Assembly: GCA_030625695.1 (NCBI GenBank)
Contig: DAOUQK010000181.1
Span: forward strand, 1-7,479
Direction of reading: 5' to 3'
DNA: 7,479 nucleotides
Source: Paracoccaceae bacterium
GTDB lineage: Bacteria > Pseudomonadota > Alphaproteobacteria > Rhodobacterales > Rhodobacteraceae
The notes beneath the pieces are model-generated. The model did no database searches, was not told the origin of the DNA, and saw only the letters and a program-made list of their open reading frames with translations. Positions 6,359 to 7,479 of this stretch are shown here, piece by piece (within the stretch, counting starts at the first letter, position 1; each line of letters begins with the position of its first letter). The position numbers and the translations under genes were made by a program.

Positions 6359-7479
6359 CCGTCCACCGGCGCACCCTTGCAGGGTCAAAAGGACAGGATG
6401 CCCCCATCCTTGACAGTCTGGCGCTTGTCGACTCCGGGCAGGCAAAAGTTCAGGTCTATTTCGGCCCCGGCGTGACCGCCGATCAGATCGACAAAGCCAA
6501 ACTCCCCGGTCTGGCCGATTTCCGCACCATCGGTGGCAGCTTGATCGTTACTTTTCCCGGGTCTGGTAAGTCCAGCGTGGACATCCCGCTAAGCGGTGAA
6601 AACCCGGTAAAGATCAAACCCAACGCGCCCGAAACCGACCTGTTCGTCGGCCAAAACACCGCCTTGGTCGAACGCAATGGTGAAACGGTGCAAACCGCAT
6701 GCGACTGGCTAACCTGGCACGCCCGCGAACATGGGTTGCAGGCGGCACTGATTGTCGACCGGGGCAAGCCGGGGCAAGCCGATAATTTCGCCAAAACCCT
6801 CGGTAATAAACTGGGCAAAAAGGACGATCTGCACCTGACCATTGTTGTGCTGTCTTCGCCCCTCCCTTTGGGCAAACCCGGGCTTGGCCCGGAATCCCAT
6901 CCGTTCAACGCCCCGGATGCCCCCGGCAAAGACCGCATGTCCACGCCCAAACCCGATCCATGGACCGCACCTTTGGGGGCCCCCAACCTGTATGAATTGC
7001 TGCGCTGGCGGTTCCTGAATACGGCCCGCGCCGTCATGAATGTCGACATGCACGATCTGATTGCCGCCCCCCAAGGAGATGGCAAATCAGTGTTCGACCG
7101 GGCGGTTGAAGCGCCGCATGGCGTGGTCACATTACTCGGCACTCGGGCATACCCGTGGTCCCTGCGCAAAGGCAAACCGGCTGGCTTTGGCGATCATATC
7201 TGTGTTCAGTTCGACAACTCTCAGACCCATTCCCGCTGGTGCATTGCACCCGACGTTGCCCCGGATGACGTGATCTGGCGCATGGTGCGCCTGACCAAAG
7301 CAACCCCGGATAAAACGCCGATCCCGTTCTTTCGCTGCATGGCCCTGCGCCACCGTGGCGATGGCAAAGACGCCGGGAAAATATCCAAGATTGTCCCCAA
7401 ATCCAGCCTGATCGAAACCCCCGAATTGTTGGTGCTGGCCGATGCACTTGGCCATAAACCCGTCCGCATGCCACGCGAA
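6355..7479 (+). CDS. Glycosyltransferase-like protein, 3' truncated by window
   Basis: The frame opens at ATG 6355 and stays open for 375 codons to the window edge, with no stop, so the protein is longer. An in-frame TGA at 6322-6324 bounds it upstream, making 6355 the first ATG. Residues 1-95 form a variable, strand-rich leader. From about 96, LFVGQNTALVERNGET (96-111), DWLTWHAREHGLQAALIVDR (117-136) and LYELLRWRFLNTARAVMNVD (212-231) resemble the GT-A domains of glycosyltransferase family 2/GT92-like proteins, where a strand ends in a DxD-type motif. Here that motif reads NVDMHDLI (229-236), so it is DxHD rather than the usual DxDE. Later blocks are GFGDHICVQF (277-286) and RWCIAPD (294-300). 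No signal peptide or membrane helix is visible. It is probably co-transcribed with the hydrolase gene. It could be a catalytically altered relative rather than an active transferase. Confidence 0.6.
   Translation, partial: MTVHRRTLAGSKGQDAPILDSLALVDSGQAKVQVYFGPGVTADQIDKAKLPGLADFRTIGGSLIVTFPGSGKSSVDIPLSGENPVKIKPNAPETDLFVGQNTALVERNGETVQTACDWLTWHAREHGLQAALIVDRGKPGQADNFAKTLGNKLGKKDDLHLTIVVLSSPLPLGKPGLGPESHPFNAPDAPGKDRMSTPKPDPWTAPLGAPNLYELLRWRFLNTARAVMNVDMHDLIAAPQGDGKSVFDRAVEAPHGVVTLLGTRAYPWSLRKGKPAGFGDHICVQFDNSQTHSRWCIAPDVAPDDVIWRMVRLTKATPDKTPIPFFRCMALRHRGDGKDAGKISKIVPKSSLIETPELLVLADALGHKPVRMPRE
6759..6781 (+). repeat. 10-bp tandem repeat (2.3 copies) inside the glycosyltransferase-like gene
   Basis: The unit CCGGGGCAAG occurs at 6759-6768 and 6769-6778, followed by CCG, covering residues 135-142 (DRGKPGQA). 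Ten bases is not a multiple of three, so gain or loss of a unit shifts the frame. With one unit removed, the frame reaches a TGA about 19 codons downstream. The present copy number keeps the gene open. Confidence 0.85.

Noticed and set aside
6550..6576. GSGKSS in the glycosyltransferase-like protein as a Walker A P-loop
   Set aside because: The required glycine four residues before the GK is a threonine here, and no Walker B or other NTPase feature follows.
6483..7175. Long minus-strand open frame (230 codons)
   Set aside because: It is antisense to a 375-codon plus-strand frame with glycosyltransferase-like motifs, shows no family features, and is low-complexity in the manner of shadow frames in GC-rich DNA.

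Overview
The window comes from a fairly GC-rich alphaproteobacterium, most likely a member of the Rhodobacterales (Roseobacter group). This rests on GC-biased codon use, tightly packed ATGA-type gene junctions, and a set of protein families I associate with that order. No rRNA, tRNA or other phylogenetic marker is present, so the placement is an inference. Every supported gene lies on the + strand.

Bases 1-5098 hold one tight catabolic-looking operon that enters the window already in progress. In order it encodes: the C-terminal part of a xanthine dehydrogenase-family molybdopterin subunit; a 495-residue 6-hydroxynicotinate reductase-like Fe-S protein; a UPF0280 protein with ApbE-like flavin-transferase motifs; two adjacent, diverged copies of the PF06684 (DUF1185, 'amino acid synthesis') family; and a DUF2848 protein that I read as a fumarylacetoacetate hydrolase (FAH)-fold enzyme. 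Junctions are overlaps of 4 and 8 bp or gaps of 1, 3 and 25 bp, so co-transcription is very likely. The first two genes match the opening logic of reductive nicotinate breakdown: hydroxylation next to the ring nitrogen, then reduction of the hydroxylated ring. The other four belong to families with little or no assigned biochemistry. The most interesting reading is an incompletely described pathway for an N-heterocycle (nicotinate-like or another azine/azole). The substrate cannot be read from this window.

Bases 5099-5354 are non-coding. They carry a compact inverted-repeat element whose two arms are each themselves hairpins (a REP/BIME-like unit), followed by a weak candidate promoter and the Shine-Dalgarno sequence of the next gene.

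Bases 5355-7479 hold an apparently unrelated second unit. It starts with a 313-residue alpha/beta-hydrolase-like protein with a clear GxSxG nucleophile elbow. A 21-codon open frame follows, joined by ATGA overlaps at both ends. The last gene is a glycosyltransferase-like protein open through the right edge of the window. It has no stop codon here, so only 375 codons are visible. This pair looks more like surface or polysaccharide metabolism than part of the upstream catabolic operon.
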